This document shows positions 34,918-46,000 of a stretch of 64,000 bases of DNA, piece by piece (position 1 is the first letter of the stretch; every line of letters starts with the position of its first letter). The stretch covers positions 761,093 through 825,092 of the forward strand of contig JACGCN010000025.1 of NCBI GenBank assembly GCA_014905825.1. The letters are read 5' to 3'. The notes under the pieces are model-generated. The model was given only the letters and a program-made list of their open reading frames with translations. It did no database searches and was not told the DNA's origin. The position numbers were made by a program, and so were the translations under genes. This stretch comes from Lyophyllum atratum (Eukaryota > Basidiomycota > Agaricomycetes > Agaricales > Lyophyllaceae).

Positions 34918-36261
34918 ACCCTTTATGCGATACTGGATATCCTGCAACGCTTTTGACACGAAGAACTCCGACGTGGCTTCCATTCTTATTCTCTTCGACG
35001 CATATTCATGAAAACTAAACACGTTTCTACGAACACTGGACCCTGCTCATATCGTATATTACCACCTGCATTGCATTATATCTCTAACTCACGTATCCTT
35101 CACCAACCCCATCCCCAGATCCGATGTGTAGCATTTCCCCCCTCCTTGCCGCCCTGCATCTTTGCATCTTGTTCCTCGACGAACTTTATGGTTATTCTAA
35201 GACTCGCTTTAATTATTGTAATCTTGTTTTTCCGCGTTTACGCCCTTCCACCCCATCTGTATCTTGCTGTCGACCGTTGCCATACCTGGCCTGGTGTATA
35301 ACATCTGACCTTTTTGGACATCCCAAGTGGAATGTGAAGGCATATGCCTGCTTCATCAGTCCAAGCACATTCTGTATTTCCCGTTGTACGCAGGTTGTGC
35401 TCTGTTTCTTGAGCGAATAAATTAATGAGTAGCTGGCGCTGAAGCTTGAAGCTTGAATATTTGAATACTCAAGGTCCCATGTGCTCATTGTACCGAAAGC
35501 GATCCCTCACCTATTCCTTCAATATTATTTTGTTGACTCGATATTCACGAGCAGACTTGCAGGCCTGTCCGAGTCAGTGTTTGGTTTTACATAAATGACA
35601 TCCGGAATAAGGTTGATGAAATGACGGCATTTCATTAATCTGCTCCTTGTGTTTGTGGCAAGGTGTGGCGCGCAAAGGAACATATCTACAAATTACCTGC
35701 GCAAGCCAAAACAACTCCTTCGTATGGAGCTTTGGAGTAGGGAGAAGCCTGGAGAGTTATGCACTGTGAATGGCGACTCCGTTGTCAATTTGTATGTATG
35801 ATACGCGCCAGTGCCGGGTGCCTCTGAGTCATGGAATTATTAGCCCACAATGATTGGTAGGCTACCGAGGTGGTGAGACGGAGAAAGAGAGTGGCGTAGC
35901 TGAAGAAACTCATGAATGACTTAAACTATATCTTGAAGTCACTCGTCGCGGGTGGCGACTTAGGAACGCGCGTTTGTTGCCTTCGGCCGTAATAGGCTTC
36001 AAAGTACACATAAAAGACCCCAATGTGTAGCTCCATAATGACTATCCCGGCCTACAGCAGATCCTAAGCACCACATCTGTGTCTCCGAGCAGTGAAAAAT
36101 GCAAGCTATGACAGGTTAACGGAAGGATTTGGGACTCCGCGAAACTTGGAAACCAGACGTCATGGAGCTGGTAGTAGGCCCCGCATTACCCTGTGTCTCG
36201 AATATAAAAGAGGTTCGAATGGACGTGCGACCTCTTAACACCCCCACCCCCACCTTTCGCT
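34918..36261. other. Intergenic, 3' of the BTG gene to the TATA box of the orphan gene
   Basis: Mostly AT-rich non-coding sequence. A tandem GAAGCTT pair stands at 35441-35453. No coding exon could be supported. Confidence 0.5.
36203..36210 (+). promoter_or_regulatory. TATA box of the orphan gene
   Basis: TATAAAAG, 52 bp before the ATG at 36262, followed by a C-rich leader (CACCCCCACCCCCACC). Spacing fits a transcript start some 30 bp downstream. Confidence 0.6.
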
Positions 36262-36793
36262 ATGGCTGCACAGTCCATCGAACAGCAGAAACAGGAGTAT
36301 TCAAGGCAGTTGGCGGCATACACCTTCCGACAGTGGAACGCTGTCCGACAAGCCCAATCTCCCCTCCCCGAACGAAAACCTAAGCCGACGGCGAGAAGGC
36401 CCAGCCACGGCACCACTCCCAAGAGGGACGTTACACGAAATGGTGACAGGCATGAGCAGACCCGGAATGTTGACAAAAACGGTGAGCACCCCAGGCCTCC
36501 GCCAAGCGATGCTGTCATACTGACGTCGAATGCGCATCGAGAAGGCGGTGGTGATCGCACATTATTGCCAGTACGAGACACGTCAAGGGAACGTCTGAAA
36601 AACGAAACTCGGGTACCAGCAAAACGCTGAGCGACCATCTTTATGTCAGTGAAATCCATGCTGCAGTAAACCGAATACCCAAACCCAGTCAGAGAGTCTG
36701 TTTATGAACACCACGCACACGAACGAACCATCGTCATACGCGCTCCGCTCGCACATAATCTCAATAGTTTCGCCTTCCACCTTGGTCATGTAG
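36262..36793 (+). CDS. Orphan small protein, probably two exons
   Basis: No family recognised. The first exon starts MAAQSIEQQKQEYSRQLAAY, an amphipathic helix, and continues hydrophilic and rich in Arg, Pro and Asn. It could end at a stop after 122 codons. A phase-0 GT-AG intron of 76 nt (GTACCAGC... to AACCCAG) would instead join LKNETR to SESLFMNTTHTNEPSSYA and end STLVM at 36793, giving 151 residues. The TATA box and good leader favour a real gene. On the opposite strand a 47-codon frame (MTKVEGETIEIMCERSAYDD) overlaps the proposed second exon, so the reverse orientation is not excluded. Confidence 0.5.
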
Positions 36794-38220
36794 CATAGTT
36801 GTAGATATTATTACCGACGCTTTTTGTACCACCATACCATTCAAGATATGCACGCTCGGATCCGGAATCTGTCACCCATAGATACTGTGGTGAAAATCTG
36901 TCTGGAATACGTCATAATTTATATGACTAGTCTAGAGCTCATCACAGATGTTGTCAGCGAAGGCACCGAACCAGCACTGTCAACGTCGGCAAGAACCAAT
37001 CGACGAGAGATAGGCGTGGAGCGAACATGTCACTGATTTCCCCAAAGATTCTGAAGAAGACCAGGAGACTTCGATTTCCAACGCGGGAACGACGCATACA
37101 GATGTACAGTCCATTAGATTTCAAGTCAGCTGCCCTAGCCAAGCCGTTGAACGTTGAACTCCCCATAGGACTATATAGCAATTCTGGGATGCACGCAGAG
37201 ATGGTTCACGTCACTAGGACAGCCTCATATGGGGACACGAAGGCAAACGATTTCGCGAGTGAAGCGGTAGCCAGTATCAAGGAGGGACAAAGTGGCTGGT
37301 GCGGAAACGACAACATGGAGAGAAGGAGTGGCAGTCTGTTCATTTCTAGATAGGCTCCTTTCGCTGCGGATACATCCAGCAGCAAAGCTAACAAGACACA
37401 GCAAATAAACGGCCAATAGGTTGCCAGTGAGTCAACGCAGGGTATGCCCATAGCCATACCACAGAGGATGATAAGCCGAGATTTCCACTTTATATAAAGC
37501 AAGGTCGCAAGCAAATGAGCCGACTTTCCCAGAGCTCAGGTTTCATCTACGTGCCACGGTGGAAAGCGAAGTAACCCAACCGTCCGCGTCAAGTCCCTGT
37601 TACATTGCTTAATTCATGTCTGCAGAAGGAAAGAACGCTGGCTGGATGCACTGACATCAAATAGAATGGTAGATACGATAGCTCACCAGTCCAGCTTCTG
37701 TAATTTTCCAGGAATATAGCCTGCTATTCAATACGATCGACATACCACGTCGTTATACCGACCTGCTAGAGGCGCTAGACAAAACCGGCCTGAGATTCCT
37801 TGACCAACTTCCAGGTAGATGTTAAATAATGCCATCAGACAATGATTGCCCGAAATCACGATAATTGAAACGGAAGGACGCGTTGTAAACGCGACCGGCC
37901 TCGTATCAGGCTGTGTTAACACAGGTCGGCACCTAAGATTACTGGGCTCTACTTTCTCCTCTTTGACGCGGCTGGGAATGGTAGGAGAGATTAGCCAGCT
38001 GAGGGTTTGACGTACTTCGACACTGGCCATGGACAGGCGTTGGACGTTGTTTTCTTGAGGAAGGGAAGAATAGAAAATGTCACGGGATTTCGCGTAGATA
38101 GCTTTGAATCTCAGATCTGCGGGTAACTCGAGTCCCCAACGGTTTGGACTGTTTCCACCAGCCACCAAACCGGATCCTCGCTCCCCCGCCGGTGTCTAAT
38201 CTTCGAGCAGGACAGACACT
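36794..38220. other. Gene-poor stretch before biotin synthase
   Basis: Several open frames of 60-110 codons occur on both strands but none shows a recognisable family or a convincing splice model. The best is a minus-strand frame with ATG at 38030 (MASVEVRQTLSWLISPTIPS, 101 codons), which would diverge from BIO2. No repeat structure seen. Confidence 0.4.
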
Positions 38221-39787
38221 ATGTTTTCCGCTATGCCTCTTCGACGCTCGGCTCAGTTTACGCGAACTCTAGCCACCCATGCCTCTAATCCCCGCACCGT
38301 CGGGACCGCTCCACGAACTTGGGCAAGGAAGGAGATTCAAGCTATCTACGACACCCCCTTGCTCGACTTGGTGTTCCGTGCTTCATCCATTCATCGCCAG
38401 CATCACGATCCCAGCAAGATACAGCTATGCACCCTCATGAACATCAAGAGTATGTCTAGCGCCCCTCTATCACCTTGCTGCTGATCCGACTTCCATTTCG
38501 CAGCCGGAGGGTGCTCAGAGGACTGTGAGTCGTTTCGTTCACTTTCCAGTCAACCATCGAGCATGATCCAGGCTCCTACTGTTCACAATCGTCGCGTTAT
38601 GATACCGCCACCAAGGCTTCTCGCCTAGTGCAGCTGGAACCTGTACTTGAGGCAGCTCGGAAGGCGAAAGAGAACGGAAGCACTCGTTTTTGCATGGGTG
38701 CTGCTTGGAGAGATCTTGCTGGCCGTAAGAGTGGCTTTGAGCGAATTTTAGAGATGGTCCGCGGGGTCCGCGGCATGGGGATGGAAGTTTGCACAACTCT
38801 CGGTATGCTCTCTCCAGAACAGGCGCGACAGCTCAAGGAAGCGTAAGGATTGCTCTCTTGTGTCATTTCAAACGTATTGATCAATCCACAGGGGACTGAC
38901 TGCTTATAACCATAATCTCGATACATCTCGAGAATTTTACCCTCAAGTAGGTCATATACGTATGCAAGTCAAGGCGAAATTTGATCGCTATATCTGCCCC
39001 AAAGGTCATCACCACGCGATCATATGACGAACGGTTAGACACTATCACCGCTGTACGCGACGCTGGAATTAGTGTATGCTCCGGAGGCATTCTTGGACTG
39101 GGAGAATCTGACGCAGACCGTGTTGGCTTGATTTGGGAGGTTTCGAAGTACGTCCAGTCCTTTTTGCCTAGAAATTCGGGGTTCTGATTCCGACTCCATC
39201 TTCGTCTAGCATGCCGGAACATCCTGAATCTTTCCCTGTCAACGCTCTTGTCCCCATTGCTGGGACACCTCTAGAAAAGAACGAGGTCGGTACACCGATG
39301 TTTCTCCCGCGTATCGTTGGGTGATTCTTGAAATAGGTTGTTCCTTACCACACGCTTATTCGCACGATTGCGACTGCTCGGATCGTACTACCCAGCACCA
39401 TTATTCGCCTCGCAGCAGGAAGGAACACCCTTGCCGAATCGGAACAAGCAATGTGTTTCATGGCCGGCGCGAATGCTGTTTTCACTGGGGAGCAAATGCT
39501 AACGACACCGTGTAAGGTCTCCTGACCTACCTATCTTAGCCGTGATCCTGACTCTCCGGGCTTCTTCTTTCCTTCGTCTAGGTTCACCCTGGGACGAGGT
39601 CAGTAAGGCATTACATATATATCAACCATCCACTAAAATCTTTCGAAAATCTCAGGATAAGGCGATGATGGACCGTTGGGGCCTGACGGGTATGCAGAGC
39701 TTCGAGCAACCGAGTGTTGCCCAGAAAGAGGGCTCTCGCTTGGAGGTCGAACCTAAAAAGGCGCAGTCCTCAGATGCTGCTCTTTAA
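38221..39787 (+). CDS. BIO2: Biotin synthase, mitochondrial radical-SAM enzyme
   Basis: Inserts sulfur into dethiobiotin to make biotin. Start [20 protein letters not shown] is Arg/Ser-rich without acids, a typical mitochondrial presequence. Then [21 protein letters not shown] and LCTLMNIK. The [4Fe-4S]/SAM motif CSEDCSYC (CxxxCxxC) is built from three exons: a 21-nt micro-exon at 38504-38524 carries TGGCSED and the first base of the second Cys codon. Further hallmarks: [72 protein letters not shown], the [2Fe-2S]-binding Arg in [10 protein letters not shown], and [14 protein letters not shown]. About nine short exons; ends in SSDAAL. Length near 390 residues, as expected. Confidence 0.95.
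38504..38524 (+). other. BIO2: 21-nt micro-exon of BIO2
   Basis: Flanked by an acceptor (TTTCGCAG) and a donor (GTGAGTCG). It keeps the reading frame between LCTLMNIK and SYCSQSS and carries half of the iron-sulfur cysteine motif. Confidence 0.85.
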
Positions 39788-40512
39788 CGCGCAGACCTAA
39801 AGCTTATTAGATGGTTCGTTTTCGGTGCCGACTGCTGAATATCTTTCGCGTTCAACTCAGCTTTCTAGGGACGGCAAGAACCACTATGTCAGATGTAAAT
39901 TCAGAACAAGTGTAACGCCTATTGATAGTATGTGTGCCTGAGAATCCCGACGGACCTGGCAATTTGCTTTCCTAATCAGCCCACCTACCGTGACCCCAAG
40001 ACAAGAGGCGAGATCCAGCTTTGAACCTCGCGCCAGTGATAGAATACGTGTACACGCAAGCGCCTTCTCTGCCGCACCATTTGAAGTCAGCGCCGGGCTT
40101 CTACTTCGGTAACCTGTCAAAAAAAATGACCTGATCGAGTCGCTCATTGGTCCTGTAACTGTTTGTATCTGGTGCAGACTGGTGTACTAATTTTTCGAAC
40201 GTTTTAATGCAGTCAGCGGAAACAGTGAAGGGTCTTCGAGGCAGGCTTTCTCGGGCTTCCCCTATCTATCGTTGGACGCAGTTGATTCGACAGCTACCTG
40301 GCGACCTTCACCCGCCCCCTGAATAATTCCTATGAAGGACAATCGCGCTCCACGGTTTGTGTACATTTCCTCCCCAGTGTCACGTCAGCGCATTTACCGC
40401 CCCTTGGGGAGAGATTTTTGTTGCTCTGACGTGATATTCTGTTGCATGCTGCCATAAAACTCCATTCTCCGATCCTTGATATTCTGCGCGTGCTCAATTT
40501 CCTCGTCGATGC
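39788..40512. other. Intergenic
   Basis: Between BIO2 and the eroded exonuclease locus. No exon, repeat or motif supported. Confidence 0.5.
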
Positions 40513-41561
40513 ATGTATCCCGCTCCCCCTTCCTCTAGTTTCGACCGCTATGGTCGATATGTCTCACAGTGCCCAGCGACGTGTTATTACGACCAGAATC
40601 CGACCCGCGGCCCATCTGTCCCACTTCCAGTCTCACCCGTCTATCCATCCGGATCTTTCTGGACAACAGAGTACGTATGGTTCGTATTCATGCACCCTGC
40701 AAACCACAAGATTGACATTTCAAACAGAAAGTACGTCAGTGTTGCGGTTGTAGTTGTATATATCGGCACCGTCGAATTAAACCATCGCATCCAAGAAATA
40801 CCGATGGTCGCGTGCGTCAACCCTTTGGATATCCGGCCTTTTCCCCCTAAATATGTCCGTCTCCAGCCGCGTCTCTGTCGTCGACTACCGAGGCTCCACT
40901 ATTTTAGACACATTCGTCCGTCCCACGTTAGCGAGCTCAAGTGATTGCGTGTATCGCTCATTGACCCACCCATTAGGCGCCAAATAGAGAATTATAGGCC
41001 ACAGGAAACGGGCTTACAATATAACGACCTGGTGAACGGTAAACAAAGTCTTCCATTTGAGGGTAGACTTGGATCATGTACGCTCGAATGCAGCCCCCCA
41101 CTTCCAAGACGTCCAACTCCGCGTCGCCAATATCATAAAGAATAAAATTATCGTTGGACACAGCTTGTGGAATTTTCTATCGGTGCGCCATATTTCGATG
41201 ATCCTTTCCGGATATTTATATTTCCTAAAGGTCTTAGGCTTGTCGCACTCTGCATTGTACACTCGGGATCTGGCGCTATTTAAACCGCTCAGGAAAAAGC
41301 TAAAAAGTAGGTGCGCAGTCAGTCTGCCGACGCTGGTCCATTTTTATATGGGACGTACCGTCGGAATGGGATATGAGGACTCGGTCTGTGATTTCTGATC
41401 CTAAGGCAAATGACCGCGGTTGACTGTTCGTCCAGCTCGAATTCTCCCGGGCTTCTATGGATTTATTCCGATGCTGTGAACAGGTTTTTGAACAGGTGAT
41501 TTTAGACGGAGCATGGCCTTGCAATCTCCCCCCTTCGAGCTTTGCACAGTACTATACTTAG
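40513..41561 (+). pseudogene. Eroded REXO4/ISG20-like 3'-5' exonuclease gene
   Basis: Downstream blocks match REXO4-type exonucleases in order: RVSVVDYRGSTILDTFVRPT (from about 40868), ENYRPQETGLQYNDLVN, FQDVQLRVANIIKNKIIVGH, SLWNFLS spliced to VLGLSHSALYTRDLALFKPL, and after a GTCTGT-donor intron EFSRASMDLFRCCEQVFEQV, ending SSFAQYYT at 41561. The DEDD catalytic acids are missing: the expected DCEMVG block is unreadable (closest is IPMVACVNP in another frame), the Asp after GHSLW is replaced, and the acid before RAS is absent. The upstream part (MYPAPPSSSFDRYGRYV from 40513) is unlike the family and its link to the rest is uncertain. Either a pseudogene or a non-catalytic homologue still under selection; the C-terminal half is rather well kept. 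Confidence 0.55.
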
Positions 41562-41575
41562 CAGCTTATTATTAA

Positions 41576-41597
41576 TTGCTTTATTTATTTATTTAAT
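41576..41597 (+). repeat. TTTA low-complexity run
   Basis: Short AT-rich run of about four TTTA units between the exonuclease locus and the next gene. Confidence 0.7.
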
Positions 41598-41651
41598 GTG
41601 GTATTTGTGAGATTCGTGAGAAATCACGTCTCCTCATTCTCAAACGCGTCC

Positions 41652-42725
41652 ATGGAGAACCAAGCCCTCCACCCATATCCATCCGGTGTTCCCAGTAACC
41701 CTGGGCAGCCTTCACACTATCCCGATCAGCCCAAGTATGTTCCTTTACTCGTGCTAGAGGTCGTGAAGTTCATGGTTCGGTCCTAGTGATGAGCCTTCCC
41801 CACAACTCCCTTTGAGCGACCACAACAACTGGTACTACCCCTCGCATGGCTACGACTCGGAAGAAGAGACACTAGAATCTGGTTCGCGAGGTGGGAATTG
41901 GGGAAACAAAACAGTGAAAGGCGCCCGATGGGTTCGTCGAGGTAAAATCACGTCATGGGGTCCGGCAATGGATGATTGGGAGGCGAGTTTCTCGTTACAG
42001 CTGTTTTACCCTCATACCGACCATTTTAGCAGGAAGAAGAACGTGCAAGGAAACGGATAAAGCTTTTACTGCCGCAAGAACGACGATCACCGTCTCCGCC
42101 CACCCTTCCACATTTGCAACGATCGCCTTCTCCTCCTCTTGTTTCACCATACCCCCCTCCTGATCCCCAACATCTTAGTTACGCATCATTCGTTATGGAG
42201 AAGTCTGTTACTCATACATTTCGCTCAAACCTGTTGGACGAGTTGGAGCATGCCACCAATGGCCTTATTGAAGGGGAAGCAACAATGCGAAGGGCCCTAG
42301 GCAGGCTGTGGCAGGCCATGAGTGAAGATCCTGACGAAACCCTTGGGGACTCATCGCTCATCCCCAAGCGAGAGGACGAGGATGCGGATGCGGACGAAGA
42401 CGACGACCGTGCTCGAAGACTCGCTCGGGCACCCGACCTTACACCACCCGTGCACAAACTGTTTCTTCTGTCCTATCCCTCTGGTGGCTCACCCGTCTTT
42501 GAACCATCTCATTTTGCTTCTCCAGAGATGCAGCTTGAAACCCTGGAGAAATCATTAGCGACCCTACGAGAACTTCAGGATGACGGACGCGAGTATGTGG
42601 AACGGCTGCAGGAAATACGGGAGGGCCTTGGCGATATTAGAGCGCAACGAGACGGGGTATGGGATCTAGTGCGGGAGAGGGCTGTAACGGAACTTCACGA
42701 AGTAGCATTGAGCGCGACAAGCTGA
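41652..42725 (+). CDS. Conserved fungal protein with possible RXT2-like N-terminal motif
   Basis: Start MENQALHPYPSGVPSNPGQP; the first intron joins it to DEPSPQLPLSDHNNWYYPSH. Core motif: NWGNKTVKGARWVRRGKITS, then DWE followed by EERARKRIKLLLP. The GNKxxxGARxVRxG pattern resembles the Rxt2 N-terminal region (a subunit of the Rpd3L histone deacetylase complex), but the match is weak and the call tentative. Pro-rich repeats (RRSPSPP, QRSPSPP) follow, an acidic DADADEDDD run, and a C-terminal coiled coil (LETLEKSLATLRELQDDGRE). The intron after DWE has no GT donor in reach; a GC-AG intron (GAG-GCGAGT ... TTTAGCAG, about 41982-42040) restores the frame. About 320 residues, function not known. 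Confidence 0.6.
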
Positions 42726-43019
42726 GATGTAGAATACGCCAGAGTTATATTGATGTGTTATCGGAGTCTCGCCCCCATCAATTCACTCCATTTGTTCTCC
42801 AAAATGTTTGAGATGAGCGCCCCACAATCAATTCATAATCCATCTCTCCACAATACCCAACTAGACTGCCCGCCGTATCCAGTACGTCGTAATATCTGAC
42901 ACCTTTGTTCTTCCGCATTCCGCCTGCGTCCACCCTTGATCGTAAATTAGCGCCGAACTCGACATAAATACACACAACGCCACCTACCTGCGCCCTCTTC
43001 CCAGCACCCAGAGCCCATC

Positions 43020-46000
43020 ATGGTTCCCCCCGACATTTCGATGCTGAGCATCGATGGCGCACTACCTAGACTTCCTGCGGACGAAGACACTGATGACGCA
43101 GCCGCAGATGATCGGTGCATCCGGAAGCTCAAGAACTACGCAAATTCTTTGCCCTACTCGATTGAACCGCTATGCAAGATGATGCAGATGCTTGACTTTA
43201 TTATCTTGCGTCTCGTGCAGGCCGTAGAAGCGAAGGATTATGATGTCGGTCTGATGCAGTGGGACAGCATGTTAACCTAGTACGTCTTGCATGTACTTTG
43301 CTAGCGTCTCTGCTCACATTCTCGAAGCTGGTCCATGTTAAAGTATCCCATTCCAAAGGAGAAGCGTGTTCATTTGGCCAAGCTTTATTTCCAAGTCTGC
43401 ATAATTCCCGGGATGCCGACGCAAGTTGTGGCGACATGTGCCGACGCTTTCTCGAACTTGACGAAATCGAAGAAGAAAATAACCATTGAGGACATGAGGC
43501 TGCCGTGGAAACCAATCTATGACATCCTTAAGGCAGACTTGTTCCTGACACGGAGGCAGTTTGAATACACGTACGTACTCTCCTGCCAACTGTTTTCAGT
43601 GTTCATCACCGTAATGTATAGTCAACTATCGTGGTGTATGGGGTACCTTGCCGACCACGCACGAAGATTCTTTTCACCTGCTGCGATCGAAGAGATGCTT
43701 TCAACCTTCGTACCGCTCATTGACGGAACCAAGCTAGATGTGAGCTATTATTAGCTGCTTTATCGGTCTCGTTTCTTATTGTCGTCATCAGCACATTCTC
43801 GCACCACAGTACTACCTCCTCACGTTTCTACCCCTCACCCACCCTCAATCATATCTGCCTATGTTATTTCGGATGTGGGAGTCGATAAACTCCTATATGT
43901 ATGATGAACGGATGTTGCACTTTCTCTCAAAGTTGGCCGAGATGCATGTCAATCCTGCCGTTAGTGATCCGCGCAAAATTGCGGAACTTCCAGACGATGA
44001 GAGAGTGGAAGGCGAGGACAGACCCAGTTGGGCAAAAGAGGAAATGCAAGGTGAAGCTCAATGGACTGGCTTGTACAAAGACGTTGGCATTTTCTCTGAA
44101 CACGAGTGGCATCTCCTCATGTGCAAATGCCTTGCTTCGATGGGTGTGTATGGTCGTCCTCACTTTCCTAAGCCGATGTTGACCTAGAAGATAATTCAGA
44201 GATACCACTAGCAGACACCGGCTCGCTTACCACGGGACCGAATGCAGATAGCCAGGCCGGATTTGAGATAGGCAGGCTGCCAAAACCAACTTGGAGGATC
44301 AGTATGCCCCATTTTGACATATCAGAGGATGTGAAAACTCAAACAACTATCAGTATCTTTGGCTCGCATCATCGTTTATTCGATGGCGCCAGATGGCATT
44401 CCCGTACCTGCATCTAATGCTGCCACTCCTCTCTTCTCTCCTTTGCCGTCTGGCACGAACACACCCCAGATTCAGAACAGCACCTTGCAGGAATATCTCT
44501 CGGCGCCATTGGGCAAGAAAGGGCATCCGGTACCCAGGACTTATTTGGCTGGATCAAGAGCTCTCGATTCGTTAGCAAGGCTGATCGCTTCCACGGAAAG
44601 TTTCTTCCATCCTTCCAACTCTGGGGCATGGACAAATGATGTAAGTTACCTGTGCTATATGTAAACCGTGACCGCTCACGACTTTCTGCTGACAGCTAAG
44701 CGCATTTATCAAATATATTGTATATGACTTCAACAAACGTAAGGTTGACTTCTTCTACTTGTCTCGATGCGAGGCCCATTTCATCTTCTAGGGTGGCACG
44801 AGGAACAACAACCGGAATGCAAAACCCCACTGGTTAGTATTTTCGCGATCGGCTCACATTCGTCATTAACTATCTCATTTTTTGCAGCATCGTCGCTTGA
44901 CGAAGGCGATGAAACGAGAACTCGTCAAGTCACTTCGAACTGTGACTCTCCTAGCGGTGTTTTCCCAAGACTCTACAACGGTGTCGAACATACAAAGCTG
45001 TTTGAAGTCGATGAGTGTCATGGAGCCCGATCTTATACTGCACCCCATTCTTGAACGCGCAGTACCATCATTGGAAGCTTTAGTTGAGGTAAGTCAGACC
45101 GGGCCCTCGAATCTGGATTCATCATTCAATCTATGTTTCTGCAGACTCAGAGGACGATTGCGGTCATCAAGGCCTTAGGAGCTATTGCGCCAGCGATTGT
45201 TTCTCGTGAGGTGTATTATCCTGGCGCAAAACACCTGGTGCCGATCCTGGAGCTTTTAATACCAGGGATTGATCTGGTATGACATTCCGTGCTGTTTAAT
45301 TCTCCTACTCACCCCAAACACAGAACGATCCGTCTAAAACTGTAGAATTCTATGCCTTCTTGAAATGACCATCACTAATATGGGCCCTAGCTCTGCACCA
45401 CCGCCTTTCTGGTTGAGATATCCCAGTTCATCAAGATTGGCGATCTGACTACAAACGAGGAACAGAGACCAGTTCTCGACGCAGAGCCGATATTGCCCCC
45501 GGACAACGCCTTGTCCCTACCTTCATTCTCCTTGGATGAGATGGATGGTCGCTACACTGATCTTGAGCCTAGGTTGTCGGATGAAGAGGAGGACGCCTTG
45601 GTCAAGGTTAGCGTTGCGCATTCCCAATTCTCATTTGGACCTGACGCTGTGCAAAGGATTCCACAGGTAGCTTTCCCGACTGGGTAACTAGTTTCATCCG
45701 CAGAGTGATTCAGTTATTGGAGAACCTCCCAGACGAAGGCCCCGGTGGGTCTGCAGGCGGAGCAACCGAAAGTGAATCATATTATTCTGCCTGTAGTAGT
45801 TTTACTGACGAATAATAGTCCAGATTGTTGATGCGGTGACTGGTGCCTGCAGTCAGATCTGTGTGCACTTGTCTGAGCCGCTCTATGACTTGGTGCTGAA
45901 CATGATCTTTGATTACGCCAGTACGAATGTGCGGCCTAATGCAGTGCGGGCAATCCATCAACTTGTAGAATGTGTTGCGAACGCGGACCCTGTCAAAACC

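Noticed and set aside
34233..35022. Antisense frames over the BTG gene
   Set aside because: Shadows of the single-exon BTG gene; no start context or family.
36954..37514. Minus-strand hydrophobic frames as a membrane-protein gene
   Set aside because: No ATG start in the longest frame, no family match, no splice model joining the frames.
37728..38030. Minus-strand 101-codon frame divergent from BIO2
   Set aside because: Starts with a real ATG but composition and lack of any recognised motif do not separate it from chance.
41390..41460. Frameshift before the end of the REXO4-like locus
   Set aside because: An intron with donor GTCTGT and acceptor TCGTCCAG joins MGYEDS to EFSRASMDLF in frame.
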